Positions 21,239 to 33,365 of a stretch of 64,000 nt of DNA are shown here, one piece after another. Under the pieces are notes generated by a model. That model searched no databases and had not been told where the DNA came from. It saw nothing but the letters and a program-made list of their open reading frames with translations. Within the stretch, counting starts at the first letter, position 1; every line of letters begins with the position of its first letter. Location: positions 91,419,747 to 91,483,746 of the forward strand of contig CM043954.1 of assembly GCA_014529385.2 (NCBI GenBank), given 5' to 3'. The stretch is from Adiantum capillus-veneris. Lineage: Eukaryota > Streptophyta > Polypodiopsida > Polypodiales > Pteridaceae. The translations under genes were made by a program, and so were the position numbers.

Positions 21239-22473
21239 ACATGGATCACGATCCATGTTCCTCAAACCCTGAAATTAGAGAAATTTATACAAGAGCATTT
21301 ACAGGTGGCTAGGAAGAAACTCTTATAGCTAGAATTTTAAAATGCATCCCAACATGGATCGCGATCCATGTTCTTTTTTGCCAAAATCAGGTCAGGAGTG
21401 GCTCACTAGCTGGGGAATGCAAAAATATGACTGGTGCTACAAAAATAATCACAAATATTGCTATTAAGATCATCAAATCCTCTTGGTTTGCTACCTTCAG
21501 TCTGCAAATGGTCTTTTGGCCATTTTCAGAGGGAAAAGGGTAGGATTCTAGCAAAAACTCAAGGAGAGGACAAATGGTAGGATGGCAACAAACCTTATAA
21601 AGTAGGGCTAAAAGCAGAGTTCTTGAGAAGTTTTCAATTGCTGCTTAAGCCATCTGGGAGACTTCACACTCTCCTTGAAGCCTATCAACAAGGAAATGTA
21701 ACTTAAGGATGTTTGAAGGATCAAAACCAAGCAAAAGATTACTTGCAAAATAGTGAATTTTTTTGGAATCAATTTGTCTCCTCAAATGGATTCAAATTCT
21801 GATGGAATTGATAGGGAGCCAGGCAAAGCTGTGAACTACATGCCCAAATCATGTGGAATTGAGGCGATGATAGATATCAGTCAAAGCATGTACCCAAAAA
21901 TGGTTTGAAGAAATAGATATGGTCAAAATGGAAAAAACATGGCCATAAGCTAGAAAATGGGGCAAATTAAGAAAAAAACATGTCCAAATCTGAAAAAATT
22001 TCATTAGTGTACTAGGAAGACCTATAGGAACATATGTGCAAAGAAACTGTGTCAAAATTCATCTAAATAGGGATCACGATCCTTGTACCTTTTTGCCCAA
22101 TCAAAGATAAACCCATATGGGCCATATGACGGTATGATGAAGAAAGCCGAGCCATGAAGTTTCAAGCCATTTGACTTCCAAAATCCACTTCAAAATGCCA
22201 AAATTCTCTAAGTCTGCAAAAGATTTTAAAAAATTAGCCCAAGTGTCAAACCATTGATCCAAATATCAAAAAATTTGGATCAAGGTACTATCTAGATAAA
22301 CCCTACGAGATGGTATCATCAAAATTTCAAAATGTTGCCAACATGGATCGCAATCCATGTACCTCAAACCCTAAATTCAAAGAAAATTGCACAGTAGCAT
22401 TTCCATATGCCTCGAAACAACTTCCCCTAGTTGGAATTTCAAAATTCCTCCCAACATGGATCGTGATCCATGT
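21239..22473. repeat. Palindrome-bearing leader repeats of T1
   Basis: Near-palindromes of the form ACATGGATC-NN-GATCCATGT occur at 21239-21258, 21352-21371, 22341-22360 and 22454-22473, with a decayed copy at 22067-22086. The pair 21239/21352 and the pair 22341/22454 both have an internal spacing of 113 and share flanks (CCTCAAACCCT, AATTTCAAAATKCMTCCCA-like). The palindromes are better preserved than the sequence between them. Confidence 0.9.
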
Positions 22474-22689
22474 TCCTTTTTGCGGGAATTCATCTGTTAC
22501 GCTATATCCTTGTGCCTGTAGTAATTGTAGATGCACTGGTGAAATTTGGTCAAATTTGGGATAGTTTTGATAAAGTTATGATCATTTTTCATTTTATGGT
22601 CAAGTTTGCAACTTTTCGATAGTTCTGATCAATGGCTAAAAACTATTTTCAATGCTAAAAAAGACTGCAGGATGCCTTGAAGGAAAGCA

Positions 22690-25600
22690 CAAAGGGAGTG
22701 GAATGCTGCACCTTATGAGATAACAGATATCTCCTCAAAAGAGAAGTCTCATATCACAAAACAGGTACTCAAAGCAATACCGGCTAACATCTTCATGAGA
22801 AGATTTCAAGCCGCAGACGGAGAAATAGTGAAGGCCACTATCTTCCCACAAGAAATGTGCACACTATACCAAGAGCCAAGAGTGTAAGCAGGGGGCATAT
22901 GCCTACAGTTCGACAGCTTCCTACGATTACTTCCTTAGGGAACAGACTTCAAACGAGCTCATGAGCTCATAATTTCGATTCGGTACAATGTGGAAGCCAC
23001 TATGACTGACAGAGATGGGGCAGTACTCAAGTTTAAGATCGCAACAAAAATAATCAATGAAGCCCTCCACTTGCAACAAGGGACGCACAATCTATTGCAA
23101 AAGACAAAGGCAATAGACAACGACAAAGCTTTCCTGAAGCAAAGAGGCCAGAAGTTGACAGATCAGGATTTGATCTACGCAAAAACTGAATTGCCGTTGC
23201 GCCTCATATCGCAACACTTCAAAGTGCAAAAGCCACCAAGATATACAAAACGACTATTGCACATGGTAGTAGTAATGGCAATGGGCTGTGCAGAGAGAAG
23301 AGTGGTCAATTGCGACTTCAAAAATTACCTCCTCGACAACATTGTCAAAGCAAACCTAAAGGGGAGCTAAAAAAGCAAGGCCTACATGAATGCGGGACCA
23401 ATGTTGACGCGAATCGCCTACCAAGCATAGGGATCATTGATGATCTACCACCCGTAGAAGCGCAGATAGATCTAATTCACAAGTTTAAAAGAGCAGTAGG
23501 ACCTGTGGCCGTACCTTCCACCCTACCAAAACCAGAAGCTAAGCAAACAAGGTAAAGTGCAACCATAAGGGATTGTGATGGCAAAAAGATAGATTCGAAT
23601 GCTTGGAGTAGCCAGGAAGCTGGGTCCCAACAAAGAGATACTCCTTCGGAGTACCAGTCTTCAGAAGAGGAGCATGATAGCCAGCACTCGTTGGGATATA
23701 CAAGATTGAGGAAGAAAACTGCCCGCATGGCAGAAGCCATCCCAATTACTCATTCTAGGAGGAAAATGGAAGAAGCAGAGGTGTTGAGGGAAAGGATCCC
23801 CCAACAGAAGCACGAAGAAAAAAGAACCCAAGGAACAAAAGATGAGATGAAAATGAGGAGGAAGAAGAAGAAAACATTCCATTGCTATGCAAGTAGATAG
23901 TGGCTCTAGAACGGATCAAGCAGTAGAAAAGACAGGAAGCCGAGGAAAAACAAGCGATTGCCAGCACCATGCGACAACAAATCCATAACAAGCTCAAGCA
24001 AAAAATGGAGCTAAGGGAGAAAGAAGAAGCAAAGAAACCATGTGTCAATGATCTCAAATCATCTGACAAATCTACTCAAAATAAAGAAGAGGAAGATCAC
24101 TCCCAAGGGAAGGCAGAGCAAGACATGCTTGACCAGTAGGGTCAGAAGTTTGAGTCTCCCAAGGACACTAAAATACCTTCAGAGACTGCAATAAAAGAGA
24201 AAAACAAAGTTGAAGACCTACCAGAGCAAGGAGCAGAAAAGATGCAGTTGGAACAAAAGACAGATCAGGAAACGGAATCAACACAACCCAAGCATACCAT
24301 AAATTCAACAACTTTAGAAGAACTGAAACTGAAAGAAAAACGATTGATGAGGCTGAGACATTAGATCAAGGTCAACAAAGCTAGTAAAAACCACGAGTGC
24401 AAGCTGTAATGGAGGAAGGAGAAAAAATGGTCAAGTCATTTGACATTGATGCTCACTTAGAGCATATCAAGCTCGAGTTTCAATGTCAAAGGGCTCTTTA
24501 CAACCTGCACGGGGTGGAACTGGAAGATACTAAAAGAGAGGCGTCTAAGGCAGCTGAAAACACCTTCTCAGCTAAAACAAAGAGTAGAAGAATTGGAGAA
24601 GGCACAGATCTACAAGTCCTATATGAGTTGCAAAGTGAACAGGAAAATGCAGCCTACTATTACAAGGAGGTGCAACAATTTAATAAGGCCAACTCTACAT
24701 TGCAAGTTGAGCAGCAATGCCTCAAGGAGGAACTAACCAAAGAAGGGAATAGAATGAGAAGCTGCAAGGATCATACATTGTGGCTAGCAGGACTCTAACT
24801 CAGCTCTTAGCCATACAAGAGACTCCCACCTCCTCAACCATGACTGCAAGATCAACCTCCTTGAACCAAGAGGTTAAAGATCTGAAAGAAGCCCTGACTC
24901 CGAAAAAGTATGATAGACAAATCATGACAGCAAGACATAGGGCCCTGCAAAGAGCCAAAGACAAAGAAATTGAAGAATTGATGAAGTAATTGACTGAGGC
25001 TTGGGGGGATTTGGAGACTCTGAGAGCAAGTCAAGCAAAGCCTCATCAAACAGCCCCATTAGACTTTGAGCAAGCAGAGTGGTTAGAACACTCCTCATTC
25101 GAGGTTCACCAAATAGAGGTGTCAACCACAAGCACTAGAAAAGCAACATAAGAATCTGCAGATCCAGTCATGACATCCACTTTGGATTCGACCAAGGCTA
25201 AAGTTTAGCATTGGAACTTAGAAGTCAAGGATCCCTTGCACAAAGCATATCTCCAATATGAATTAAAAGTGTTGGAATTGGCTGCCCTCCTTATGCTCAC
25301 TCCAAATGAGGTGGTAAAAAACCTTGGGCATGAGATGATCACCCTGCCACCCACTGATGTGGCAGGAGGCTAGATTATGGCAGCACAAAATGATACAAGA
25401 ACTTGAACCAAACAATCGAGGGGATTACAGGGATGTTCTTATCAGTGCAATTCAGATTTAGACCATCATTGACAATCAACCCCTCTGGCAAAAGAAGTGG
25501 TTTGAGCAAAGACCCAGAGACAAAACCTACTCAAGAGCACTCCACAACATCTCAAGATCAACCCAACTTACTGTCCCATCAACAGACGACGATCCTGGGA

Positions 25601-26159
25601 CAACTTTTACTCTTGGCAAAGCAAAAGGTCGGTGGTGCTGAACTACCTAGTTATCACAAAGACAATCAATAACAACCCACCTTCCAAGACGTATGTGGTT
25701 CAGACTCTCAAAGGGGTGATTAACATGATGAAGGAGATTTCGGATATCACATGCCAGATGCTCGTGATAATTTCCAAGATGTTAATTACCTGCATAATAG
25801 CTTTCAATGATATAGAGGTAGCAGAGCATCCCTGCCAGATTTTTGTGGAAGGCACAAGAGGGATTTGCTGGAATATGGAGATAGAAATCCCAAGCAAGAA
25901 TGTCATCATGGGATTGTATGCAAGAGTCATGTTCCTGCCCTCCCACTACATGCAGACCTTTGAGAAGGCGTTCATGACGGGCTTCTTCGAAGTGGACTCC
26001 TCCATATTCAATCCCATGACAAAAGATCTACCAGCATGCCATATAGCATATCAAAGTACTCTTAGAAACAACCCTTTCAGAGGGCTAGACACAAAAGTAG
26101 AGATTGAGGCAAGAGCGCAAAAGTTCAGGCACCTCACTACAACGCTCGAGACAAGATAG
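22690..26159 (+). pseudogene. T1 internal reading frame of unknown function, degraded
   Basis: Open segments follow one another with stops between them. The first runs from about 22690 to 23370, with stops near 22887 and 22937 and a block around DRDGAVLKFKIATKIINEAL. A Lys/Glu/Gln-rich stretch of coiled-coil character covers about 23700-25130. A better preserved C-terminal block (25632-26159) contains WNMEIEIPSKNVIMGLYARV and FFEVDSSIFNPMTKDLPACH. I find no zinc knuckle, DSG protease, YxDD or DDE motif. The frame ends 44 bases before the PPT, as the last gene of an LTR element would. The family is not recognised. It could be a captured host gene or an unusual structural protein. Confidence 0.55.
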
Positions 26160-26203
26160 TAGACTACACTCAGAAACAGATTGCACGAGGACGTGCAATG
26201 AAT

Positions 26204-26216
26204 AGGAAGGGGGGAA
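26204..26216 (+). other. T1 polypurine tract
   Basis: AGGAAGGGGGGAA lies immediately 5' of the LTR. T2 has the nearly identical AGGAAGGGGGAAA in the same place. Confidence 0.85.
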
Positions 26217-27114
26217 TGTTTGATGGATCCAGCGATCTGGCACATGACAGGCACATGTACACCAAACCCTGTAACACTCACTCAATTTTTTGAAAGAAGC
26301 CGTGTAATTTAGCTAATGATGATTTATAATTGTAATATACAATCCTCTCAGCCTCTCTTAGTCTACACCTTGTAATTGGCCGAAGGGCCGTGGGAAAGCT
26401 TCCTTAGCCTTTAAGTCAAAACCCTTTGTTTTAAAAAAATGAGACATCATTAACTTGAAGGAGTTTTTTGAATGTTCACTACTGTGAGAGCTTTTTGCTG
26501 CTACAAATTGTAATCCCCGTTTCTCCTGGACTAGTAATCAGAATTCATTTTCATTAGCACATTGCGTTCCTTGACTCTTGCTCTACAATCTAGGTATAGC
26601 CATTTTCAATTTTGATGTGGGTTGTGACGCGTTGATTGTGAGCTAAATGCATTGGTTTGAAGGTTAAAATGGTTGTTTTTTAATGTTTTGACCATGGATA
26701 AATGTTTCTATGCTTAAGGGGGACCTTTTCGAGTAGTTCTATTTCAATTTTTTTGCACATTGTTTGTGATGGATTGTGATTTATGTACCTTCTCAGATGG
26801 TTGCAGAACCTGGTAGGATTGTACCCCTAGGTGGTGTAATACTTCTCGTTAAGTTTCATTGCATTCCAAATTTGTTTGGATGCCAAAAAGGCGTGATGAC
26901 CTAGAGCGGTGAGATTGGACGCATACTAATTTTTTGACTAGGAAGTGTTTGATTTGATTTTGTCGTAAAATGAGTAGTCCTCTGAGTTCACTTTGGTGAG
27001 ATTGACACTCTCATTAAGTCTCCGTGTCCCATCCCGAGTTGCTTCCTTGCATATTGACATTATGTTAGTACAAAAAGCTATGCTGTAGACGTCCATCACG
27101 GCGACCTGCTAACA
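26217..27114 (+). repeat. T1 3' LTR
   Basis: 898 bases from TGTTTGATGG to TGCTAACA. The last 60-70 bases (TATTGACATTATGTTAGTAC, GACGTCCATCACGGCGACC) match the LTR ends of T2, and the middle has clear but diverged similarity (ATGGATTGTGATT, GGTAGGATTGTACCCCTA, GATGACCTAGAG). Confidence 0.8.
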
Positions 27115-27155
27115 ATTTTCTTACTCTAATGTTGCATTGTAAGCATTGAGAAGGT

Positions 27156-29024
27156 TCATACTATCCTTAAGCTGTATTCCTTGCATCCATATAGCATCTT
27201 CAAAAGGATAATTTTTAAACTTAATAAGATACCATCAGATAATCTTACAATGTCGTAGTACCTTGTCTTCATGCTGAAGGATAGCTTCAGGTTGTAGCAC
27301 GTCTTCGATTTTGGAAGGGTCTTCAATAATGGGCTACTTGGTGGCTCTCCTTTGTAGGGCTTAAGTAGGCTCACATGAAAAGCATTGTATATGATCCAAT
27401 GGTTGGGCAACTTGAGTTGATAAGCCATCTCAATGATTGGGTTCAAGATTTGAAAAGGACCATAGTATTTTTTAACTAGTTTAGCATAATATTTTTGATG
27501 GCCCATAGGATTTTTGCACGTAGTTTGCCTCAATCGAGCCTTGGGAAACTTAAGTAAGACCCAATCCTTTTCTTTGAACGTTAAAGCCCTTATGTGCTTG
27601 TCAACAACAACCTTTTGCCTTTGTTGAGAGATGGATATAGCCTCCTTAATCTTTTGAAAAGGTTCTTGTAGGTCACGGCTATACTCATTGGCAACGAAGA
27701 TCTTCCCATGTACTTTTAGTAGCAAGGGATTTTTAGGTCTTCCCTCAATGATTTCAAAAGGTGCTTTCCCTGTAGAAGTATGGACAGTATTATTGTTCGC
27801 ATACTCTACAGGAGGTAAGTACTTGTCCCAATGTGAGTGTTAATCTACTTATATAACATAAGTCTTTAGTACATCGAGTATTATAAGACTGGCTATCTCA
27901 CTTTGGCTATCCATTTGTGGGTGATAGTACAAAGAGAAATTGAATCTTGTACCTACATTTTCAAAGAGACCTTTCCAAAAATTACTGGTCATTCTAGGAT
28001 CTCTATATCATGATGGATGCTGGTAATCCATGGTGTTTGAAAATCTAAGATACACAGAGGGTTGCCATTTGGCGTGCCTTAATAGTCTTTTTGACAGGAA
28101 TAAAGTGTGCTTGCTTGCTAAACTTGTCGACTATTGTTCATATTCCCGGTATTCCCATGGATAGACTTGGGTAATCCAAGGATAAACTCCATGGATATAC
28201 TCTCCGATGGTGAATTGGGGATTGGCAATGGATCAAGCAACCCAGGTTTCTTCCCTCTATCATACTAAAGGGAAGAAACTGGAGTAGCCCAGGTTGCTTC
28301 CCTCTATCATACTTTGTCTTTTGGCATACCACACATTTTGAAACATACTCTTGTATGTCCACTTTCATGGTAGGCCAATAGAAGTATGTCTCTACTCCTC
28401 CAAGAGTAGGTTGAATGCCTCTATGACCTACATAGGGAGGAGAATGGGATTCATACATAACTTTATCATGAAAGGAGTGGGTAACACATAGCCTATTGCC
28501 GTGGAGAAGATAACCATCCAGCAAGGTGAATGGTTCCTCTTTCTTCCCTAGAACAAGGACTAACATTATGTCTTTAAAATCAGGGTCAGTAGTATACTCA
28601 TTTATCATAGAAGATAGATCATTGTGAGTTGCTATAGACACCGCATTAACTTTTGGTCATCGTGAAAGTGCATCGGCCACTTGATTGTGCCTACTAGCAA
28701 TGTGAGCAATATGAAAATAAAACTGCAAAAGAAATTTTTTCCACCTCATTTGTTTTTTGAAAAGCTTGGTTTGTGTCATGAAGTATTTGAGACTTTGATG
28801 GTCTATTTGTAAAATAAATAGAGTCCCCAGTAGATAGCGCTTCCATGTGTCTAGTAGGGCATGTAGAATAGCTAAAAGTTCTTTCTTATAAATGTCCAAG
28901 ACTCATTCATCCGTATTGAGCTTTCAGCTCTCATATGCTATGGCATGCCCTTCTTGAAGAAAGACTACTCCAAGGCAATCACCAGAAGCATCACATTGGA
29001 CCTCAAATGGCTTTGAGAGATCCA
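27156..29024 (-). pseudogene. G2 pol remnant: RNase H, integrase, chromodomain
   Basis: RNase H segment at 28899-28657 (HQSLKYFMTQTKL, NQVADALSR). HHCC finger of integrase within 28641-28138 (YVGHRGIQPTL, CVVCQKTKYDRGK). C-terminal part at 27725-27156 (NAFHVSLLKPYKGEPP), with the chromodomain in a neighbouring frame at about 27170-27290. Unlike G1, it keeps the stretch near 27897-27955 encoding the YHPQ...GQ-type region of the core, though in a broken frame. Non-functional. Confidence 0.87.
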
Positions 29025-29334
29025 AACAAGAACCTCAAGCTTAGGCCCCCACCTCAAGCACAAGCCTAGCTTAACTAAGGTTAAAGGACTTTTAACACTA
29101 ACCTTTGGAGGTCTTTAATGAAGCTAACCCTAAGGTCTTTAAGCTCCATTGGCTAGCATCCTCTTTGACATACCATCTCTCATTTGAACCCCTTTACCAT
29201 TGGCCCCGTGTTGAGATAGATCTGTAATCACATATCTATATTCTATCCCTTTTTCCTGTTTATTCTCCCACATTAAATGATAAATTTAATATGAGAAAAT
29301 CATTTGGGTTGGTTAGATATTAGATTTTATGACA
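29025..29334 (-). repeat. G2 LTR fragment
   Basis: Matches the last 300 bases (plus-strand right end) of the G1 LTRs, from CCTCAAGCTTAGGCC to TTTTATGACA. Confidence 0.85.
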
Positions 29335-29418
29335 ATAAATCTTATAATTATGCAAGGATAGCTTTAAAATTCTTTAAAAGATAGACACTGCAAAGGATGG
29401 GTTCTCTTTATCTTGTCC

Positions 29419-29424
<6 letters not shown>

Positions 29425-29486
<62 letters not shown>

Positions 29487-29555
29487 ACATGCCTTTTCAC
29501 AATGAGAACTTGAGAGAGTGTGTGAGAATGAGAAAGAGAAAGAAAACAATTGTGC

Positions 29556-29611
<56 letters not shown>

Positions 29612-29670
29612 ACATGCCTTTTCACAATGAGAACTTGAGAGAGCGTGTGAGAATGAGAAAGAGAAATAAA
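29425..29670. repeat. Two (GA)n tracts inside a 125-bp tandem duplication
   Basis: Long GA runs at about 29425-29485 and 29564-29610 are each followed by GCACATGCCTTTTCACAATG and AACTTGAGAGAG. The unit period is 125 (29485 and 29610). Confidence 0.9.
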
Positions 29671-30469
29671 ACACATACACCGATCTTTTCCTCACATGTA
29701 ACACTTAAACTTCTATGTTATGCTAGGGCTATCCACCTCATATCTTCTAGTTAAAGTTCTTAAACCTAGTTGAAATTTAGATTAGGTTCATTTGAGCTAT
29801 AATCCCTTAGTTTCTATTTTATTTTTTTCTACTCAAATAAAACCTTAAGAAAACAACAAGTCCCTTGGAAGTTAAGGTTTTGTCTCGATGCAAGTTTCAA
29901 GTTGACCCTGTCTTGGAAGAATCCCATTTGTCTTCTTTGCATCTTTTGCTATCCATGGGGCATCTTAATGGAAGCTATGGGAGTTTTATGTTCAACAAAC
30001 ATGGTCCTCACTTCCTTAAATCTATCCCCTTAATCCTCCCATATTACAATTACAAAACAAATATCTTTATTATGATCTTGCTTTAGTCTAGGCCATGAAT
30101 TGAAAACATAGAACTTTAGTGTCCGAATTGAAATCGTAAACTTCTTTTGAGTGATTATGCTAGAGTCAATGATTGAATGTGTAAGAATAGAACCATTTAA
30201 TGCATAATAGTGTAAAAGTAAAATGCAATTAACTTGAGCTACAATTTTATATATTAACTTGAGCTACAAGTTTTAAAGGATAACACTAATTTTGCTATTA
30301 TTTACTAAAAAAATTTAGGCTACATTACTTGAGTAATACAAAAGGTAACAAGATGAAGCTTGTACTCATTGATTTCATCGACTAGGCAAGATTAATAGCA
30401 TCACAAAAAGCTAAAAGCACATCACAAAAGGTGAGAACATTGAGAAGTAAGGTTCTCCCAAATTTTCTA
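29671..30469. other. AT-rich DNA, nothing recognised
   Basis: No domain-bearing frame and no repeat. It may belong to the 3' part of T3, whose RT fades out near 30470, but no similarity supports that. Confidence 0.35.
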
Positions 30470-30790
30470 GGAAGAATCTTCAACAGGAATATACACCTTT
30501 TCTACAAAGAAGAGCTCTTCCCTTGCTTAGCATATAGTTAGACTTTTTCTAAGAATTATCAAAAGATGGCGTACATGTTGTTCTTGGTCCCCTCAGGTGT
30601 TTGAAAATATGAGATTTTCATCAAAGAAATCTACAAAAAAAATAATCTAACTCTTTTTTGAAAGGTCACTCATGAGACGGTTAAAGGTAGTAGGGGAATT
30701 ACACAAGCCAAAAGGCATGATTGTGAAATCGTAATATCCAAACCTTGTATCGAAAGATATTTTAGGGGTATCTTCTTTTTTTATCCCAAG
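30470..30790 (-). pseudogene. T3 RT, C-terminal fragment
   Basis: On the minus strand the frame enters right at the T2 insertion point with IKKEDTPKISFDTRFGYYDF and IMPFGLCNSPTTFNRLMSD, typical of gypsy RT palm motifs. The catalytic box at about 30614-30628 reads FFDE where FxDD is expected, and stops and frameshifts follow to about 30470. The N-terminal half of the same domain lies beyond T2 at 53313-53532. Confidence 0.8.
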
Positions 30791-31802
30791 AGTTAGCGGG
30801 TCGCCGCGACGAACATCTGCAGCATAGCCTTTTGGTACTAACATAATGTCAATACTCAGGGAAATGACTCGAATGGGACACATATACTCTTTGAGATCCT
30901 CAATCTCAAGACATGAACCTTAACAAGCAAAAAAACCAACTCAACAAGAAAACCAACACTCAATGATCAAGGAAATTTTCCTATGTCCTTCCTCACAGCT
31001 CTAGGTCATCACGCCATTTTGGCACTCAAACGGACTTGAAATGCAACAAAACTTTAGGAGGAGGTCTAGGACACCTAGGGACACTATTGTACCAAGTTTG
31101 GTCGCAATCCGACAAGGTACCAAAATCACAATCCATCATGAAAAAGGTCCTAAAACCTGCAACAAATCAGTCCAGAAAGGTCGCCCTATGGTCTAGGAAC
31201 ACTCTCCTATGGTCAAAAAGACTATAAACAGTGATTTAGGCACTCAAATCTGATGATTAGGCTCACTAACGTGTAGTCGCAAACCTCAACAAAACTGTCA
31301 CTCTCCTATGGTCAAAATGACTATAAACAGTGATTTAGGCACTCAAATATGATGATTAGGCTCACTAACGTGTAGTCGCAAACCTCAACAAAACTGACAA
31401 TAATTACACTTGAATGAAAGAGAAACGAGAGAGGAACACAATGTCCATTTTGGAATTGAAAATAGATTACCCAATCATTAGTTGCAACGATTACAAGTTG
31501 GAGCAGCTTAGTAGCTCGAGCATACATACAATAGAGCTCCCTTCTTCTCTTAAGATAAGCCCCCTTTTGACATTAAGGTTATTGACCTTTATACCTAGGG
31601 CATTCTAAATGGCTAGTGGCCAATTCACATGGACTTTTAAAAGGGTCATGACAACATTACAACTCAGGTAATTGACTTGCTACTCTGGAATCAAGATTAC
31701 ACAGAGTATCACTACACTAGCTCAAAAAACTAATAGAGTACAAATGTGGTGTCCAACTACGTGTTCGACCAGGTGGACGCCTGTTTGGTCTATCTCTTAA
31801 CA
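30791..31802 (-). repeat. T2 3' LTR
   Basis: On the minus strand runs from TGTTAAGAGATAGACC to GTTAACT-like sequence at 30791, where the terminal CA is changed. It is about 100 bases longer than the 5' LTR because of a 99-bp tandem duplication (31201-31299 and 31300-31398). Over a 230-base comparison the two LTRs look 85-90% identical, with many C/T and G/A changes. TATA-like TATAAAGG lies near 31586-31595. Confidence 0.85.
31201..31398. repeat. 99-bp tandem duplication in T2 3' LTR
   Basis: ACTCTCCTATGGTCAAAA and the following words to CAACAAAACTG repeat with period 99 and only a few differences. The 5' LTR has a single copy. Confidence 0.93.
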
Positions 31803-33138
31803 TTTCCCCCTTCCTAATTCGTGTCGTCCCTTGACACGACCTTGTGCAGTCTTTTCATAGGGTTGTCTTTAGCTTTGTCTTCAAGGATGGTCTTTAGATT
31901 GGGAAGTGCGTTGGCATTGATACACTCCTCCCTTCCTTGAGTCGTGCATAGCTGTCATGTTGTTGATCCGTGATTTGAGCTTTGATTGTCGACGCAACTT
32001 TTCTTCTTGTTTTGCATTCTTCTCTTTGTTGCCAGTCTTAGCTGCCGTGAAGATGTATTTTGATGTGTTTGAGTTTGTAGAACTGACCCTCTTTGTGGTG
32101 TGGACTTTATGATGGCTTCGCTTTCAAGATCCACTGTAATTTGAGTTTTCCACAACAGGTAGCCAATGTTGAAACACTGTGTGAGCTATGTATCTTTGTT
32201 GTGGATAGCTTGCTTGTTGATTTTTTCATTGCTTGTCATTGTAGACCATTCTTTGACTTGCCAATGTTTGATGGAGCTTTGTTGTTGCCCTTGGAGATAA
32301 AAGATTCTCTTGATAAGCATATGGAGACATGCAATTTTTTCTCCAAATTGTTGTTGATTGATTTGAGTAGCCATTTCCTTATTGTTGATGTAGAAGGAAT
32401 ATACACAAGAAGTTGATGATGAGGGTTTCTAAATTAGGGTCTAAAACCTGGATGACCAAAGGGAAAAAACTCGGTGGGAAAAAATTGCTTTTGGTATATG
32501 CTCTTATTGGAGTTGAGCATTTGGACGTGAAGTATTACCATGCAAGGTGAGTGCTTGGAAGAAACAAAGGAAGAGTGCCTAATCCAAGAGCCAATTATGG
32601 GACACTCTATATGTTTATGAGCATTTGCACGTGAAGTATTACCATGCAAGGTGAGTGCTTGGAAGAAACAAAGGAAGAGTGCCTAATGCAAGAGCCAATT
32701 ATGGGACACTCTATATGTTTATGATAATTTTTCAAACAAAAGTATGTAGTGCGGAAGGTGGAGTTGATGGGTGCTTCAAGGAACAAATGTAGCACATGTG
32801 ACATCAAAGGACATCTCAATAGCTTTCATGTTTCCAAGAAGGGTTTTTGATGTAAAAGCTTCTTCACTCATACCTCACTGTGCTGAGTGCATGAGTGTCT
32901 TTTGGAATTCCTCTTTCAGTTACCACTATACTACAATGACTTCGACTCTTATGCTCACCTATACCAGAAAGAACGAGACAACATAATTATGCTCAACTCT
33001 CCGAGCTTGAGTAGTACCTAGAATAGCTAAGATTCGTAGACCACAGTGAATATTACATGAAGGTTTGGGACTAATGACATGCTCAATTAGTGGCTTAGAT
33101 GCCCAACTCTAAATTTTATGCCATGTACTTGTAATGGC
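31803..33138 (-). other. T2 3' untranslated region with PPT and tandem duplication
   Basis: Starts on the plus strand with the complement of the PPT AGGAAGGGGGAAA (31803-31815). Minus-strand frames are short and Gln/Asn/Lys-rich with no domain. A 104-bp tandem duplication with very few differences occupies 32517-32620 and 32621-32724. Confidence 0.7.
32517..32724. repeat. 104-bp tandem duplication
   Basis: GCATTTGGACGTGAAGTATT to ATATGTTTATGA is repeated with about two substitutions, so it is recent relative to the decayed T2 sequence around it. Confidence 0.95.
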
Positions 33139-33365
33139 TGTTACCATATACATGTGGTAGTGATGTGTGTGAACACACTAGGACTCCCGGGGCATTTTTT
33201 CCCTCTTTAGGAGGTTTTTTCCCCCAAGCATTGTATATACGCCCATCACTCTAGGGCTATCTATCTTTCCATTGCACACTAAGTAATACACTCTCTATTG
33301 TGTGCCTTGAGCTTCCTTCGTCTTCTCCAAGCTGTGTGTGTTTCTCTGCAACCCTAATTCCAACA
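33139..33365 (+). repeat. Copia1 5' LTR
   Basis: 227 bp, TG...CA ends, TATATA word near 33232. Followed two bases later by the PBS TGGTATCAGAGC (33368-33379), exact for initiator tRNA-Met. Confidence 0.96.

Larger units (their letters stand above)
21004..27114 (+). mobile_element. T1: pol-less LTR element, 5' end missing
   Basis: The 3' part is clear: purine tract AGGAAGGGGGGAA, then an LTR from TGTTTGATGG to GCTAACA that is related to the T2 LTRs. Upstream lies a long decayed coding region without any RT, RNase H or integrase motif. Before that comes a leader with the same 20-bp near-palindromes as the T2 leader, in the same sense and with shared flanking words (GTGGTGGAACATGGATC). The 5' LTR is absent, replaced by a truncated subfamily-B LTR. 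T1 abuts the truncated end of G2 at 27115, so it probably inserted into G2. Confidence 0.7.
27115..29334 (-). mobile_element. G2: deleted chromovirus remnant
   Basis: Minus-strand integrase and RNase H sequence of the G1/G3 family (27115-29024) is joined directly to the outer part of an LTR (29025-29334, ending TTTTATGACA). The gag, protease, RT and most of the 5' LTR are missing, which implies an internal deletion. The left end stops at the T1 LTR. Confidence 0.85.

Noticed and set aside
19669-29339. Target duplication for G2 (TAAAG on the left, ATAAA on the right)
   Set aside because: The five-base flanks do not match in register, and the left LTR may not belong to G2 at all.
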